From JBGAJN01 sp044224905 (GTDB lineage Bacteria; Verrucomicrobiota; Verrucomicrobiia; Limisphaerales; JBGAJN01), in NCBI GenBank assembly GCA_044224905.1, contig JBGAJN010000004.1, positions 186,001 to 250,000 of the forward strand: DNA of 64,000 nt, written 5' to 3'. Under the pieces are notes generated by a model, which saw only the letters and a program-made list of their open reading frames with translations, ran no database searches and was not told the DNA's origin. The position numbers and the translations under genes are program-made. Below, one piece after another: positions 52,449 to 61,538 of the stretch. The first letter of the stretch is position 1; every line of letters begins with the position of its first letter.

Positions 52449-54533
52449 GTGCCTGAAATTGAGATGGCCATGGACTCTGGGAAAAACTCAAAAACACCGA
52501 ACGTCGGTTCCGCCACCACTGCCGGCAAAGTATCTGTCGTTGCCCAAACCGCCGCCTCGGTGCGGCGCGCGCGCATTCTCCTCGTCGAGAAGTCACGAGA
52601 TTTCGCAAATCAGCTCCGCCAATTGCTCGATGCCAACGGTGCGCTGTGCGATTTGGTCCGAGTCGACAACCGGCCAGACTTCGACCTCGCCATTAAACAC
52701 TGCGAGTTCGACCTGATTATCGCCGATCACTTTGATACCGCCGTGGACGGCGTCGCCGTGCTCACCCGCGCGAAGGACGCCAAGCCCCCACTCACCGTCG
52801 TGCTTCTCGCGACCAAGATGAGTAAAGAGATGCGCAACTCGTTGCTCACTCAAGGCGCCGCTGGCGTTGCACTTAAACACGATCTGGTTCGCCTGCCCGG
52901 ACTGGTGCGATCCCTCGTTGCCACGGCCGATCAAGCCCGCGCAAGAATTCCCACCGCAACCAAAGCGGTTTCGTCGAACGACCGTGACCCGTCGGGCGGC
53001 CAATGGAGCAACACCAGCGAGCAGCTGTCTGCCATTTTCAGCGCGTTCCCGGATGACTTTTTCGTCCTCAAAGCCGACGGCACTGTCGTGGATTATCATC
53101 TGGGACAAGCCGACAATCTCTTCGCGAATCCCGAAAACATCATCGGTCGGCATCTTTCGGAGACACTGCCCCACAGCGTGGCGCCGTTGTTTCAAGATGC
53201 GCTCAATCGTTCGCTCGCCACTCGCGCAACGATCTCGTTCGAATTTTCCACCTCGTTCAATGGCTCGGATCAGCATTTGGAAGCGCGTCTGGTTCCCTTG
53301 TCCGAAGCGCAGGTGTTTGCCTGCATGCGCAATGTCACCGATCGCAAATCGGTCGAAGCGCAATTGCGGGAAAGCAATCGTCGGCTTGAAAACGCGCTGA
53401 GCGAGGTCAAAACCACGCAACGCCAAATCGTGCAGCAGGAACGCTTGCACGCGCTCGGGCAAATGGCCGCGGGCATCGCGCACGATTTCAATAACTCGCT
53501 GATGTCGATCCTTGGCTTTAGCGAGTTGCTACTGATGCATCCCGAGAACTTGGACAATCGCCACAAGGTTCTCGGCTACCTGAAGACCATCAACACGGCC
53601 GCCGATGACTCCTCTAAAATCGTAAAACGTTTGAGCGAGTTCTATCGCCACCGCGAAGAGGGAGAAGTTTTCCCGCCGCTCGAAATCAATTCCCTCATCC
53701 GCCAAGTCATCACGTTGACCCAGCCGAAGTGGAAGGATCAGGCGCAATCGGTCGGCGTTGTGATCGACATTCAGTCCGACTTGCGCGACGTGCCCCTCGT
53801 CAGCGGCAACGCTGCTGAATTGCGCGAGTGCCTGACCAATCTGATCCTCAACGCGGTCGACGCCATGCCGGTCGGCGGCAAGTTGACTCTGCGAACGACA
53901 GCTACCGAAAAGCACGTCATCGTCGAAGTGGCCGACAGCGGCACGGGCATGACGGAGGAAGTGCGGAAACGTTGCTTCGAACCGTTCTTCTCGACGAAAG
54001 GACAACGCGGCAGCGGACTCGGACTCGCGGTTGTATTCGGTATTCTTCAACGGCATCACGCCACCATCGAGGTACAAAGCGAAACAGGCCGCGGCACGCG
54101 TTTCTTGATTCAGTTTCCCGCCGAGAAAGCCAGCGAAGTCCCGTTCAGCGACGACGCCACAAAAGCCACGCGCAGCCTCCGCATTCTCGTGGTAGACGAC
54201 GAACCACTGATCCGCGAGGTGCTCGTGGAGTATCTCCAATCAGACGGCCATTCCGTCGTCACTGCCTGCGATGGCCGCGAAGGTTTGCAGCGATTTGGCG
54301 AGCGCCATTTCGATCTGGTGCTGACCGATAAATCGATGCCCAACATGACCGGCGACAACATGGCGGCGGCGATCAAACAGATCGCGCCCACGAAGCCGAT
54401 CATCCTTCTCACCGGCTTCGGCGAAATGATGAAGGCGGCGGGTCAAAAGCCCGAAGGCGTGGACGTGATCGTCAGCAAACCGATTTCGCTGAACACACTT
54501 CGCCGGACACTGGCCGACGCGGTGGTGTCGTGA
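52449..54533 (+). CDS. Hybrid histidine kinase with degenerate N-terminal receiver
   Basis: A GTG at 52449 starts the frame (ATG at 52464 or 52470 would drop 5-7 residues). The 694-residue soluble protein has an N-terminal receiver-like domain (about 42-155) in which the acidic pair is replaced (ILLVEKSRD), though DLIIADHFD keeps the phosphoacceptor. A PAS domain (about 195-310) follows, then HisKA with the histidine in GIAHDFNNSLMSILGF, HATPase_c (NLILNAVDAMP, GSGLGLAVV) and a C-terminal receiver with RILVVDDEPLI and DLVLTDKSMPNM. A soluble sensory role is likely; the partner is unknown. Confidence 0.9.
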   Translation: MPEIEMAMDSGKNSKTPNVGSATTAGKVSVVAQTAASVRRARILLVEKSRDFANQLRQLLDANGALCDLVRVDNRPDFDLAIKHCEFDLIIADHFDTAVDGVAVLTRAKDAKPPLTVVLLATKMSKEMRNSLLTQGAAGVALKHDLVRLPGLVRSLVATADQARARIPTATKAVSSNDRDPSGGQWSNTSEQLSAIFSAFPDDFFVLKADGTVVDYHLGQADNLFANPENIIGRHLSETLPHSVAPLFQDALNRSLATRATISFEFSTSFNGSDQHLEARLVPLSEAQVFACMRNVTDRKSVEAQLRESNRRLENALSEVKTTQRQIVQQERLHALGQMAAGIAHDFNNSLMSILGFSELLLMHPENLDNRHKVLGYLKTINTAADDSSKIVKRLSEFYRHREEGEVFPPLEINSLIRQVITLTQPKWKDQAQSVGVVIDIQSDLRDVPLVSGNAAELRECLTNLILNAVDAMPVGGKLTLRTTATEKHVIVEVADSGTGMTEEVRKRCFEPFFSTKGQRGSGLGLAVVFGILQRHHATIEVQSETGRGTRFLIQFPAEKASEVPFSDDATKATRSLRILVVDDEPLIREVLVEYLQSDGHSVVTACDGREGLQRFGERHFDLVLTDKSMPNMTGDNMAAAIKQIAPTKPIILLTGFGEMMKAAGQKPEGVDVIVSKPISLNTLRRTLADAVVS

Positions 54534-54539
54534 AGCGGC

Positions 54540-56252
54540 TCACTTGCCGATCAATTTCAGCACTTCGCTCACGGCGGATTCCGGCTTCACCGAGTTCAGT
54601 TCGCCGCCGCGGAGTTTGATTTCCACTTCGCCCTTCGCGAGAGATTTTTCGCCGATGCCGATGCGGATTGGAATGCCGATCAGTTCGCTGTCCTTGAACT
54701 TCACGCCCGGGCGCTCGTCACGATCGTCGAGCAGCACATCAACCCCGCTCACAGTGAGGTCCGCGTAAAGTTTTTCAGCAAGAGCCATCGTCGGACTTCC
54801 AGGCGCGACGCCCAACGGAGTAATGCAGACCGTGTACGGCGCGACCGAGATCGGCCAAATGATGCCGTCCTTGTCGTTCGATTGCTCGATGATCGCCTGC
54901 AGGGTACGGGTCACGCCGATGCCGTAGCAACCCATCACGCAGGGATTCTGTTTGCCCGATTCATCGAGGAAGAGCGCGTTGAGCTTCTCGCTGTATTTCG
55001 TGCCGAGCTTGAACACGTGACCGACTTCGATCGCGCGACGAATCTTCAATGGCTTGCCGCACTTCAGGCACGGCTCGCCGACATTGACCGTCCGCAAATC
55101 GAACCACTCGGTTACCTTAATATCACGCTCGATGGAAACGCTGCGGAAATGGAATCCGTCTTCGTTTGCACCTGTGGTCATGTCATTCGCGCCACGCAAA
55201 CGTTCGTCGGCATAGACTTTCACGTCGGCCGGGACATTGGCGACCGCCCCCAGCGAGCCAGGTTTCGCGCCCAAAGTGGCGACACACTCCTCAGGCGTTG
55301 CCGGACGCGCAGCCACAGCGCCGGTTCGAGCCATGAGCTTGGTTTCGTTCAACTGATCATCACCACGCACGAGAATCAAAACTGGTTTCGAGTCGGCAAT
55401 GTAAACGAGCGTCTTGATCTGACGATTGGCCGGCACGCTGTAAGGCGCCTTGCACAAGGCCTCGATCGTGACCACGCCCGGCGTCGGAAACTTTTCAACC
55501 ACCGCACCGATCTCGCGAGCCGCCGTCTTGGGAATGCCGCTGGTGGCTTTCTCGATGTTCGCCGCGTAACCACACGCTTCGCAGTAGGCGACTTCGTTCT
55601 CGCCCGTGTCCGCAGGAATCATGAATTCGTGCGAATGGCTCCCGCCGATCACACCGGTGTCCGCTTCGACGGCGAAGGCTTTGAGCCCGCAACGCGCGAA
55701 AATGCGCGAGTAGGCGTCATACATTTTCTGATAACTCGCCATTGCGCCTTCGTCGGTCGCGTCGAAGCTGTAGGCGTCCTTCATGATGAATTCCTTGGCG
55801 CGCATGAGGCCGAAGCGCGGGCGGATTTCATCACGGAATTTCACCTGAATCTGATAAAAGTTCTTCGGCATCTGCCGGTAAGAATTGATCTCACCCGCCG
55901 CGAGCGTGGTGATGACCTCTTCGTGCGTCGGGCCGAGGACCCATTCCTTCTTCGCGCGGTCGCGAACTTTGTAGAGCACGTCTGCGGCGGTTTCGTAACG
56001 ACCGCTCTGTTGCCAGATTTCCGGCGGTTGGAGTGCCGGCATCAACACTTCAAGAGCGCCGGCGCGATCCATTTCCTCACGGATGATTTTTTCAACCTTG
56101 TGCAAGGCGCGCAGGCCGATGGGCAGAAAAGTGTAAAGTCCGCCGGTCAACTTGCGCACGATTCCAGCGCGTAGGAGCAGTTTGTGGGAAAGAATCTCCG
56201 CTTCAGCGGGCGTTTCTTTGAGAGTAGGAATGAGAGTCTGGGTCCAGCGCAT
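54540..56252 (-). CDS. proS: Prolyl-tRNA synthetase
   Basis: This 570-residue class II synthetase has a bacterial-type architecture with an insertion (editing) domain. It shows WTQTLIPTLKETPAEAE at the N-terminus, motif 2 QIQVKFRDEIRPRFGLMRAKEF, the YbaK-like insert (about 230-400), and the C-terminal anticodon-binding domain (SVAPYTVCITPLG...). The stop lies 7 bases from the convergent kinase stop. Confidence 0.97.
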   Translation of the reverse strand: MRWTQTLIPTLKETPAEAEILSHKLLLRAGIVRKLTGGLYTFLPIGLRALHKVEKIIREEMDRAGALEVLMPALQPPEIWQQSGRYETAADVLYKVRDRAKKEWVLGPTHEEVITTLAAGEINSYRQMPKNFYQIQVKFRDEIRPRFGLMRAKEFIMKDAYSFDATDEGAMASYQKMYDAYSRIFARCGLKAFAVEADTGVIGGSHSHEFMIPADTGENEVAYCEACGYAANIEKATSGIPKTAAREIGAVVEKFPTPGVVTIEALCKAPYSVPANRQIKTLVYIADSKPVLILVRGDDQLNETKLMARTGAVAARPATPEECVATLGAKPGSLGAVANVPADVKVYADERLRGANDMTTGANEDGFHFRSVSIERDIKVTEWFDLRTVNVGEPCLKCGKPLKIRRAIEVGHVFKLGTKYSEKLNALFLDESGKQNPCVMGCYGIGVTRTLQAIIEQSNDKDGIIWPISVAPYTVCITPLGVAPGSPTMALAEKLYADLTVSGVDVLLDDRDERPGVKFKDSELIGIPIRIGIGEKSLAKGEVEIKLRGGELNSVKPESAVSEVLKLIGK

Positions 56253-56345
56253 GGAATAGGATTTCAGTTGTTACGGTTCAAAGCGGAGAAGGTTGCGAGT
56301 TCGGAAGGAACTCGTCAATCGCCAACGGGACGGAACGCCGTGAAG

Positions 56346-57101
56346 TTACTTCACGGTGTTGACCAACGGAGTCAGACCTTGGATGCGAACCTCGAGGCGG
56401 TCACCCGATTCGATCGGACCAACACCGCTCGGTGTGCCGGTGAGGATGATGTCGCCGGGCAACAGGGTCATGTTGGTGGAGATGAAACTGACCAACTCGT
56501 AGCAGTTGAAAATCAACTGACTAGTGTTCGAGTTCTGACGCAGCTGCCCGTTCTGGAAAAGCTGGATCGTGAGATCATGCGGGTCGATCTTCGTTTCGAC
56601 GTATGGCCCCAGCGGAGTGAACGTGTCGAACGACTTCGCGCGAGCCCATTGGCTTTCCGCAGCTTGAATGGTGCGATCGCTAATATCTTCCGCCGCAGTG
56701 TAACCGAAAATGTAACGCGCCGCCGCCGCCGGCGTGACGTTGCGCATGCGACGACCAATAACGATGGTCAATTCCGCTTCGAAGTCCGTGCGATGATTCG
56801 CATAGGGAACTTCGATTTTCGCCCCGTCCGGAATGAGCGACGTGGGAGCTTTGAGCCAAAAGAGCGGCTCCTTGGGGAGCGGTTTTCCCGATTCGCGTGC
56901 GTGATCGGCGTAATTCAATCCCACAGCGATGACTTTGGAAGGGACCACAGGCGTGAGCGTTTTGACGCCACGCAGAGGAATTGCTTTCTTATCGTAAGAG
57001 GGCGATCCGAAGACATCGCCTCGCAGTCGGAACAATTCTCCATCCACCACTTTGGCGTAGAAAATGTCGTCGCCTTTTTGAAATCTCCCGATGGCAGCCA
57101 T
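56346..57101 (-). CDS. Fumarylacetoacetate hydrolase family protein
   Basis: This 251-residue enzyme has the FAH-fold metal site near the centre (FEAELTIVIGRRM) and the catalytic GTPSGVGPIESGD signature near residue 225, with IAVGLNYADHARE earlier. Members hydrolyse or decarboxylate acylpyruvates and related compounds. The specific substrate cannot be told. It is divergent from the TIGR03790-type gene. Confidence 0.92.
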   Translation of the reverse strand: MAAIGRFQKGDDIFYAKVVDGELFRLRGDVFGSPSYDKKAIPLRGVKTLTPVVPSKVIAVGLNYADHARESGKPLPKEPLFWLKAPTSLIPDGAKIEVPYANHRTDFEAELTIVIGRRMRNVTPAAAARYIFGYTAAEDISDRTIQAAESQWARAKSFDTFTPLGPYVETKIDPHDLTIQLFQNGQLRQNSNTSQLIFNCYELVSFISTNMTLLPGDIILTGTPSGVGPIESGDRLEVRIQGLTPLVNTVK

Positions 57102-57182
57102 ATCAGTTAACCGGTTTGTATCAGAGGAACGACGCGCATCGCAAGACGAAATTCAAAAGCGCCTGATTTTACGCGTGTTTTC

Positions 57183-57211
57183 TTTCCATCGGCGGCAGGA
57201 ATCCGTATACT
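57183..57211 (+). promoter_or_regulatory. Promoter for a probably leaderless mRNA
   Basis: TTTCCA (57183-57188) is followed after 17 bases by TATACT (57206-57211), a 5/6 -10 match. The GTG start codon at 57221 lies only 9 bases after the -10, near the expected transcription start. The transcript would therefore have little or no leader. The rest of the 57102-57220 gap holds no other feature. Confidence 0.55.
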
Positions 57212-57220
57212 TGTTTTGTT

Positions 57221-59800
57221 GTGAACCAGACAACGAATCGACTTCAATCCCTACATCGGGCGTTGCTGATCTGGCTGCTTTTTTCCCCTGTCTTAGTCCG
57301 AGCCGGCGGCAGTGGGCTCAATGTAGCCGTGGTCGTCAACCAAGCCAGCACAAACTCAATCCAGCTCGGCAACTACTACTGCGAACGGCGTCAGGTCCCG
57401 CCGGAGAACGTCCTCCGCATCGTCTGGCCTGGCAGCACCATCGAATGGGACACCACGCAATTCACAAATACATTACTCAATCCGCTCGTAGCGATGCTTT
57501 CCAGCCGCGGCCTCACGAATCAAATCGACTACGTAGTTCTGTCGATGGACATCCCTTACCGCACGAGCGTCGGGGGACAAGGTGGCAACGCCACAACCGC
57601 GATGCTTTTCTACGACTTCAAGTCCGACACCCGTCCCCCCTGCTCACTCGCAACCAACTCGTTCAATTCTTACGCCGGCACTGAGGACATTTTTCATTTC
57701 ACGAAACCCACTACGGCGACCACGTTTTCATTTCTCGCGACCATGATCACGGCGAGCAACCTCGAGAAGGCGAAGCAGCTGGTGGACTCCGGCGTGAATA
57801 GCGATGCCACGTTCCCGACGAACACGGTATTGCTCGCTAAAACCAGCGACCCAAATCGCAACGTGCGCTTCGAAGAATTCGACAACGCGATCCTCAACGC
57901 GCGGGTTCGTGGCAATTACGCGATGTCCTCTATTTTCAGCGATGCGGTCGCGGGCTACACGAACCTACTCGGCTTCGAGACGGGTCTCGCCAATTTTTCC
58001 ATTTCCAGCAACGCCTTCGTTCCGGGCGCAATGGCGGACAGTCTGACGTCTTACGGTGGCGCGATTTTCGAAAACACCGGGCAGACCACATTGCTGGCGT
58101 TCACTGAAGCTGGTGCGGCTGGCAGCTACGGCACCGTCACCGAACCTTGCAATTACCTTGTGAAGTTTCCGTCGGGACTCAACCACTTCTACCAAGCCCG
58201 CGGATTTAGCCTCGCCGAGTGTTACTATCAAAGTCTGACGAACCCCTATCAGGGCCTGATCGTCGGAGAACCGCTCGCGGCCCCGTTCCGCACCAATGCC
58301 AACGTCGCTTGGCTGAACCTCACAAACGGCGCCACACTCAGCGGCACGACCAATGTCACCTTGCAAGTCACCGCCGCCGGGCCGGATCGGCCGATCCAAC
58401 AAGTAGACCTTTTCGTCGACGGGAAATTCCTGCAATCCATCACCAACATCACTCCACGACAAAACAACACCGTTACCGTCACGTTGAATGGCTTTTCGCG
58501 AACCTACACTGTCCCGGCGAGTGCGAGCATTAAGTCCATCGCCACGGGACTCGCGAATTCGCTCAACAATTTGAGCTATCAGAATCAGACCAAAATCACT
58601 GCGGCAGCCCACGGTGATCGCGTGGAACTGCAATCTACCGACCTCACAAAATCCGGTGCGCAACTTTCTGCATCAGTCGTCAACGCGACGAATACGGCTA
58701 CCGCACTCACCACCTTCGTCACGGCGAGTCGCACCAACTTCGCCGATTCCACCGCGTTCGGGGCGCGCGGCTATATCATCAGCGGCACGCCGGGGGCCAA
58801 CAGCACATTGCAACTTACGGTCACGAAAACCAACGGCAGCGTCATCAGTGTGACCACGACAAATCCAGTGGGGAACACGACCCTCTACAATCACGTCCAA
58901 CAATTTCTTACCGACATCATCACCACAGCAGCATTGCAGAATCTCGATGGCTTGGTTCCCTCCGACTTCCTCGTCGGCAACAGCGGCAACACTTATTTTC
59001 TGTTGGTGGCGCGACGTGCGGGACGGTCAGCGGCAGAAATACAAGCAAGCATTACCCCTTCGGCAGGACTCAGCGTTTCCCCTTCGGGCACCGACACGTT
59101 GACGGAGAATCTTGGCGATCTGCAACCGCGCAATCATCTTTACGTTGGCGCCGGCACGACGAATCAGACTGCTACTGCCGCCGTAAACACAACGACGTGG
59201 GCCGATGGGCTCCACAAATTGACGGCGGTCGCCTACGAAGGAACCAGCGTTCGCGCGCAAACTCACGCCACCGTTTCCATCCGTGTTCAGAACTCCGCAC
59301 TGTCGGGCGCGCTAAGTTTTGTGAACGCCGACACAACGACCGCGGTCGAATCGACGTTTACCGTGCAAGTCGCCGCCAACCAAACCAACATCGCATTGAT
59401 CGAATTGTTCAGCACTGGCGGCCTGCTCGCCAGCGTCAGCAATCTCAGCAGCGCAAACTTTGGCGTAAGCGCCGCGTCGCTCGGATTGGGACAACATCCC
59501 TTTTACGCCGTCATCACGACCACGGGCGGCCAGAAATACCGGACAGCTAATTTTACGATGCGACTGGTTGGTTTCGAGGACACGATTCCGTTGCAAATCC
59601 TCGGTCCGACGCCCATTCAGCTCAATTGGCCAGGCACCGCCGGACGGCGCTACGACGTCTTATCCGCCACTCAAATGACCAACACTTTCACTCTGCGAAC
59701 CAACGTCACCGCTTCAAACTCAGTCAACACGCTTTGGATTGACAGCTTGCTTTCGACCAATGAATCGCAACTTTTCTATCGCGTGAGGGTTTCACCCTAA
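57221..59800 (+). CDS. TIGR03790-family secreted protein with YRVR-type C-terminal module
   Basis: A GTG starts this 859-residue protein with a signal peptide ending LVRAG (about 29). Residues 30-360 match the TIGR03790 pattern: NVAVVVNQAS, YYCERRQVPPENVLRI and IDYVVLSMDIPYRTSVGG, then a GGAIFENTG..LLAFTEAGAAGSYGTV patch and YQGLIVGEPLAAPF. The middle is beta-sandwich-like (DRPIQQVDLFVDG and several similar units). The C-terminal ~60 residues match the module found in three other genes here and end FYRVRVSP. The role is unknown; such proteins may be secreted enzymes or adhesins. Confidence 0.82.
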   Translation: MNQTTNRLQSLHRALLIWLLFSPVLVRAGGSGLNVAVVVNQASTNSIQLGNYYCERRQVPPENVLRIVWPGSTIEWDTTQFTNTLLNPLVAMLSSRGLTNQIDYVVLSMDIPYRTSVGGQGGNATTAMLFYDFKSDTRPPCSLATNSFNSYAGTEDIFHFTKPTTATTFSFLATMITASNLEKAKQLVDSGVNSDATFPTNTVLLAKTSDPNRNVRFEEFDNAILNARVRGNYAMSSIFSDAVAGYTNLLGFETGLANFSISSNAFVPGAMADSLTSYGGAIFENTGQTTLLAFTEAGAAGSYGTVTEPCNYLVKFPSGLNHFYQARGFSLAECYYQSLTNPYQGLIVGEPLAAPFRTNANVAWLNLTNGATLSGTTNVTLQVTAAGPDRPIQQVDLFVDGKFLQSITNITPRQNNTVTVTLNGFSRTYTVPASASIKSIATGLANSLNNLSYQNQTKITAAAHGDRVELQSTDLTKSGAQLSASVVNATNTATALTTFVTASRTNFADSTAFGARGYIISGTPGANSTLQLTVTKTNGSVISVTTTNPVGNTTLYNHVQQFLTDIITTAALQNLDGLVPSDFLVGNSGNTYFLLVARRAGRSAAEIQASITPSAGLSVSPSGTDTLTENLGDLQPRNHLYVGAGTTNQTATAAVNTTTWADGLHKLTAVAYEGTSVRAQTHATVSIRVQNSALSGALSFVNADTTTAVESTFTVQVAANQTNIALIELFSTGGLLASVSNLSSANFGVSAASLGLGQHPFYAVITTTGGQKYRTANFTMRLVGFEDTIPLQILGPTPIQLNWPGTAGRRYDVLSATQMTNTFTLRTNVTASNSVNTLWIDSLLSTNESQLFYRVRVSP

Positions 59801-59830
59801 GCAGAATTTGGCCGAAGCGGTAAGCTACCC

Positions 59831-61264
59831 TTGAACACCCAACCCAAAAGCTCCTCCAAGACAAAGACCCGCCGTAGCCGTCGCGATCGCATCTGGCTGA
59901 TATTTTTCGCGGTCGCCACGCTGTGGCGCGCAACGCCAGCCCAGACAGCCGACTCAGTTCATTGGCAGATTCAAGACAACAAGGTGGATGCAGAAATTCG
60001 CTCGTGGGATTTGCAGCAACTACTCGAGAACATTTCCACCGCAACGGGCTGGCAAGTTTTCGTTGAACCGGAGACGCAACGAACGGTCTCGGCGAAGTTC
60101 AAGGGCCTGACCTCGGGTGAAGCGCTGGAGCGGTTGCTGGGAAACCTCAATTTCGCGCTACTACCCCAAAGCAATGCTCCATCGAAACTTTTCGTGTTTC
60201 GTACGACGGCTCAGGAGGCAACACAACTAGTGAAGGTGACCGAGAAACAGAAGAAATCGGCGAAGGCCGTCCCCAACGAATTGGTCGTCACGTTGAAGCC
60301 CGGGTCGAAAGAAAGCATCGACGACATTGCCAAGAAGCTGGGAGCCAAAGTTACCGGGCGTCTCGACGACTTGCGCGCTTATCGCCTCAAGTTCGACGAT
60401 GACGAGGCTGTCAAAGCTGCTCGCGAGTTTCTCAGCGATAATTCTGATGTCGGTTCCGTGGATTCCAATTACTACGTCGCCCGGCCGCCCGCAATTGAAC
60501 CCCTCGCCGCCAGTTCAGCGCTGCCTTTTTCTTTGAAACCGACGGTCAGTACGGACGCCAGCAAATTGATCATCGGCCTAATCGATACGCCGATCCAAAA
60601 AACCGGAGCCGCATACGATGCGTTCATGCTGCCATCGGTTTCCGTTACGGACGAATCTGGCGGTTCATCCAGCGGACCAACGCACGCCACTTCGATGAGC
60701 GAGACGATCCTCCAAGGGCTCGCCATAGGAGCCAACAACTCCAGCGCAGGCTCCGTCCGGATCCTGCCGGTCGATGTTTACGGCAATAACGGTGACACCA
60801 CCACGTTCGCGGTCGCGCAAGGCATTTCCGCCGCAATCAATGCTGGGGCGACGATCATCAATCTCAGCCTGGGCAGCGACGGCAACAGCGGATTCCTCAA
60901 GACGTTGATACAGAATTCCCACCAGCAGGGCGTCGTTTTTTTTGCTGCCGCGGGCAACGAACCCACGACGGCGCCCACGTATCCCGCCGCGTATCCCGAA
61001 GTGGTCGCCGTCACCGCCGGTGATCGTCGGGGAAACGTCTCATCCTATGCCAACTATGGTTCGTTCGTCGATGTGATCGCCCCCGGAACCAGCATTGTTT
61101 ACTACAACGGCCGATCGTACATGGTTAGCGGGACATCATCGGCCACCGCCTTCATGTCCGGCATCGCCGCGAGTTTAAGCACGGCGACCGGAAAGTTGCC
61201 CGCACAAGTCGAATCACAAGTCCGCCGGACATTCACTTTCAAATCCGCAAACGGCAGCCCGTAG
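59831..61264 (+). CDS. Secreted S8 subtilisin-like peptidase with N-terminal secretin-type domain
   Basis: The start is a TTG at 59831 (MNTQPKSSSKTKTRRSR, then a hydrophobic segment cut near AQTA). Residues 45-115 resemble an STN-type short domain (LQQLLENISTATGWQVFVEP, AKFKGLTSGEALERLLGNLN). An I9-like propeptide (about 145-225, ELVVTLKPGSKESIDDIAKK) follows and then the catalytic domain: Asp252 in GLIDTP, His285 in GPTHATSMSETI, Asn in AAGNEP and Ser436 in GTSSATAFM. All catalytic residues are present. No C-terminal anchor or sorting signal is visible; the next feature is a terminator. Confidence 0.85.
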   Translation: MNTQPKSSSKTKTRRSRRDRIWLIFFAVATLWRATPAQTADSVHWQIQDNKVDAEIRSWDLQQLLENISTATGWQVFVEPETQRTVSAKFKGLTSGEALERLLGNLNFALLPQSNAPSKLFVFRTTAQEATQLVKVTEKQKKSAKAVPNELVVTLKPGSKESIDDIAKKLGAKVTGRLDDLRAYRLKFDDDEAVKAAREFLSDNSDVGSVDSNYYVARPPAIEPLAASSALPFSLKPTVSTDASKLIIGLIDTPIQKTGAAYDAFMLPSVSVTDESGGSSSGPTHATSMSETILQGLAIGANNSSAGSVRILPVDVYGNNGDTTTFAVAQGISAAINAGATIINLSLGSDGNSGFLKTLIQNSHQQGVVFFAAAGNEPTTAPTYPAAYPEVVAVTAGDRRGNVSSYANYGSFVDVIAPGTSIVYYNGRSYMVSGTSSATAFMSGIAASLSTATGKLPAQVESQVRRTFTFKSANGSP

Positions 61265-61476
61265 TTCGAAGCTAGAAAAACGGAGCCACCAACCGCGCTG
61301 AATTGGGCTTTTGTTCCAGGTAAAAGCTTCACCTGCCGCAGCCACGAAACAGACGGTCCTTCCAGACGCAGACGGCGCCCCTGTCTGGGAGGATGAACGA
61401 GGCAATCCAGTTCATCGCGTTGTTAAGCCAACTCGACAAACCTTTCCGCTCCCCAAATCCGAATCCGAAAAAGAAT

Positions 61477-61500
61477 CGCGGCGCCCAAAGGAGCGCCGCG
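61477..61500. terminator. Bidirectional terminator
   Basis: CGCGGCGC pairs with GCGCCGCG (8 bp) around CCAAAGGA. A TTTTT follows on the + strand and an A-rich stretch on the other side gives a T-rich tail on the minus strand. It sits between the convergent peptidase and oxidoreductase genes. The rest of 61265-61538 has no other feature. Confidence 0.75.
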
Positions 61501-61538
61501 AGCTGATTTTTGAAAATAGGGCACCGAAGGAAACGCCC

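Noticed and set aside
54882..56174. A 430-residue open frame antisense to proS
   Set aside because: It lies entirely within proS on the other strand and shows no domain.
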